Shown: positions 31,599-32,638 of the stretch, in pieces
How the letters are laid out: each line of letters starts with the position of its first letter
Position numbering within the stretch: position 1 is the stretch's first letter
Source: Frankia tisae
Lineage (GTDB): Bacteria > Actinomycetota > Actinomycetes > Frankiales > Frankiaceae
NCBI RefSeq assembly: GCF_025403405.1
Contig: NZ_JANEZT010000024.1
Span: 1-32,638 of the forward strand
Direction: 5' to 3'
DNA length: 32,638 nucleotides
Position numbers and translations under genes: made by a program
The notes under the pieces: model-generated
What the model was told of the DNA's origin: nothing
Database searches by the model: none
What the model saw: the letters and a program-made list of their open reading frames with translations, nothing else

Positions 31599-32638
31599 GT
31601 GACGTCAGCCGCGCCGGTCGCTCGGGTAGGGGCGCTCACCGCCCTCGCCGGCGCCCTGCTCGCCGGTTCCCTGTCCGCCGGCCCCGCCACCGGCGAACCC
31701 GTCCCGCCCGGCGCCGGATCGGCGCGGGCGAGCGCCGCGATCCTCGCAGGTCTGGACTCGGCCGCGCCCACGCCCCAGCCGGCGGCGGTCGCCGCCCGCC
31801 TTTCCGGTCCGCTCGGCGACCCCGTCCTCGCCGGGCCCGCCGCCTTCGTCGTCGACGCGCTGACCGGTCGCGTGCTGCTGGACAACCGCGCCCGCATCCC
31901 AGCCGTGCCGGCGTCGACACTCAAGACCGCGGTGGCCACCGCGGCGCTCGTCACGTTCCCGGACACCCGGCTGCGCACCTCGGTGCTCTACAGCCCGCCG
32001 CCGGGCGCCACCAGCCGCGCGCCCGGCGGCACGCTGTGGCTCGTGGGCGGCGGCGACCCGACGCTGACCGCGTCGACCGAGACCGGCGGCTACCCGGCGC
32101 TGGCCCGGCTCACCGATCTCGTCGGCCAGGTTCGGGCGGCCGGCATCACCTCGGTGGCCCGGGTGGTCGGCGACGGGTCGTTGTTCGTCGGCCCGGACCG
32201 GGCGCCGGGATGGCGCGACAACTACGTGACTGACGGCGACGCCACGCCGGTCTCCGCCCTGGAACTCGACGCGGGACGCTCCGCCCCGGGCGCCGAGGGC
32301 CCGCGCAGCCCCACCCCGGCGGCGGCGGCAACATCGGCCTTCGCCGGGGCGCTGGCGGCCGCCGGGGTCCCGGTCGGGGCGGTCGGCCTCGGGCCCGCCC
32401 AGGCGGGGGCGGCCCGCATCGCCTCGGTGGACAGCCCGCCGGTGCGGGTTCTCGTCGAACGCATGCTCACCGCGTCCGACAACGACCTGGCGGAGTGCCT
32501 GGGCCGGCTGGTCGCCCTGCGGCGCGGCCTGCCGGCGTCGTTCGCCGGGGCCGCACGGGCCGTGACCGAAACGGTCACCGAACTCGGCATCCCCACGGCG
32601 GGAATGTCCCTCACCGACGTCAGCGGCCTGTCCACCAC
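31599..32638 (+). CDS. dacB: D-alanyl-D-alanine carboxypeptidase/endopeptidase, PBP4 (S13) family; 3' end outside the window
   Basis: The first 346 codons of a penicillin-binding protein of the DacB/PBP4 type, which trims or cleaves peptidoglycan peptides outside the membrane. A signal sequence is visible at residues 10-27 (VGALTALAGALLAGSLSA). The catalytic SxxK is STLK at 106-109 (PASTLKTAVA). WLVGGGDPTL is the conserved S13 segment, and SDN in MLTASDNDLAE is the second active-site motif. The KTG motif must lie beyond the window. GTG 31599 is chosen because it gives the signal peptide the right distance; the ribosome site is weak (GGCGA directly before it). Confidence 0.93.
   Translation, partial: MTSAAPVARVGALTALAGALLAGSLSAGPATGEPVPPGAGSARASAAILAGLDSAAPTPQPAAVAARLSGPLGDPVLAGPAAFVVDALTGRVLLDNRARIPAVPASTLKTAVATAALVTFPDTRLRTSVLYSPPPGATSRAPGGTLWLVGGGDPTLTASTETGGYPALARLTDLVGQVRAAGITSVARVVGDGSLFVGPDRAPGWRDNYVTDGDATPVSALELDAGRSAPGAEGPRSPTPAAAATSAFAGALAAAGVPVGAVGLGPAQAGAARIASVDSPPVRVLVERMLTASDNDLAECLGRLVALRRGLPASFAGAARAVTETVTELGIPTAGMSLTDVSGLST

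Overview
The window reads as a chromosomal segment of a very GC-rich actinobacterium, most likely Frankia or a close relative. The evidence is the strong G/C third-position bias, frequent GTG starts, a BldG-type anti-anti-sigma factor, the actinobacterial 'helicase/secretion neighbourhood' Tad locus, an MFS-dTMP kinase fusion, and low-complexity Ala/Pro/Gly tandem repeats inside proteins. Gene order largely follows the Mycobacterium tuberculosis interval from nth (Rv3674c) to dacB (Rv3627c), so most of the window is conserved backbone. The genus is an inference from gene content.

Layout. (1) 172-5588: a small membrane protein, diverging from an operon of nth (endonuclease III), a NUDIX CoA-diphosphatase-type gene, a cupredoxin lipoprotein and the membrane serine protease marP; convergent to these are an epoxide-hydrolase-like gene and a 'phage holin family' membrane protein. 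(2) 5873-12376: a degenerate Fic-like protein, then a noncoding stretch carrying a probable 6C small RNA, then a compact Tad pilus/secretion operon: Ssd/CpaE-like ATPase, TadA, a TadB-TadC fusion, a DUF4244 Flp-like pilin, TadE and a second TadE/TadG-like protein. (3) 12349-15706, minus strand: a DECH-box MrfA/SftH-type helicase followed by a two-TM protein with an EARP hexapeptide repeat. (4) 16000-19780: bldG and a divergent RsbW-type partner, an unusual 526-base spacer with an IS200/IS605-like hairpin and an AT-rich 13-bp inverted repeat, then a K+-independent proton-pumping pyrophosphatase. (5) 20295-28751: topA, the MFS-dTMP kinase fusion, holB (delta prime) and a PSP1/RicT-type gene. (6) 28773-32638: an OmpR-type response regulator (minus), tRNA-Thr(CGU), a DUF6247-like antitoxin candidate with a possible RelE remnant, soluble pyrophosphatase ppa (minus), and the 5' part of a PBP4/DacB-type carboxypeptidase running off the window.

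Themes. DNA maintenance (nth, helicase, topA, holB, dTMP kinase domain), envelope stress and wall metabolism (MarP, DacB), pyrophosphate handling (membrane and soluble PPases), regulation (BldG/RsbW-like, 6C RNA, response regulator) and surface appendages (mini-Tad). I see no prophage, no intact insertion sequence, no CRISPR array and no rRNA. I did not find a clearly new multi-gene system. The most interesting signals are degenerate or fused versions of known machines: the Fic-like protein without its catalytic His, the kinase domain with an altered P-loop and a replaced LID, the TadB-TadC fusion, the probable 6C RNA, and the odd spacer upstream of hppA.
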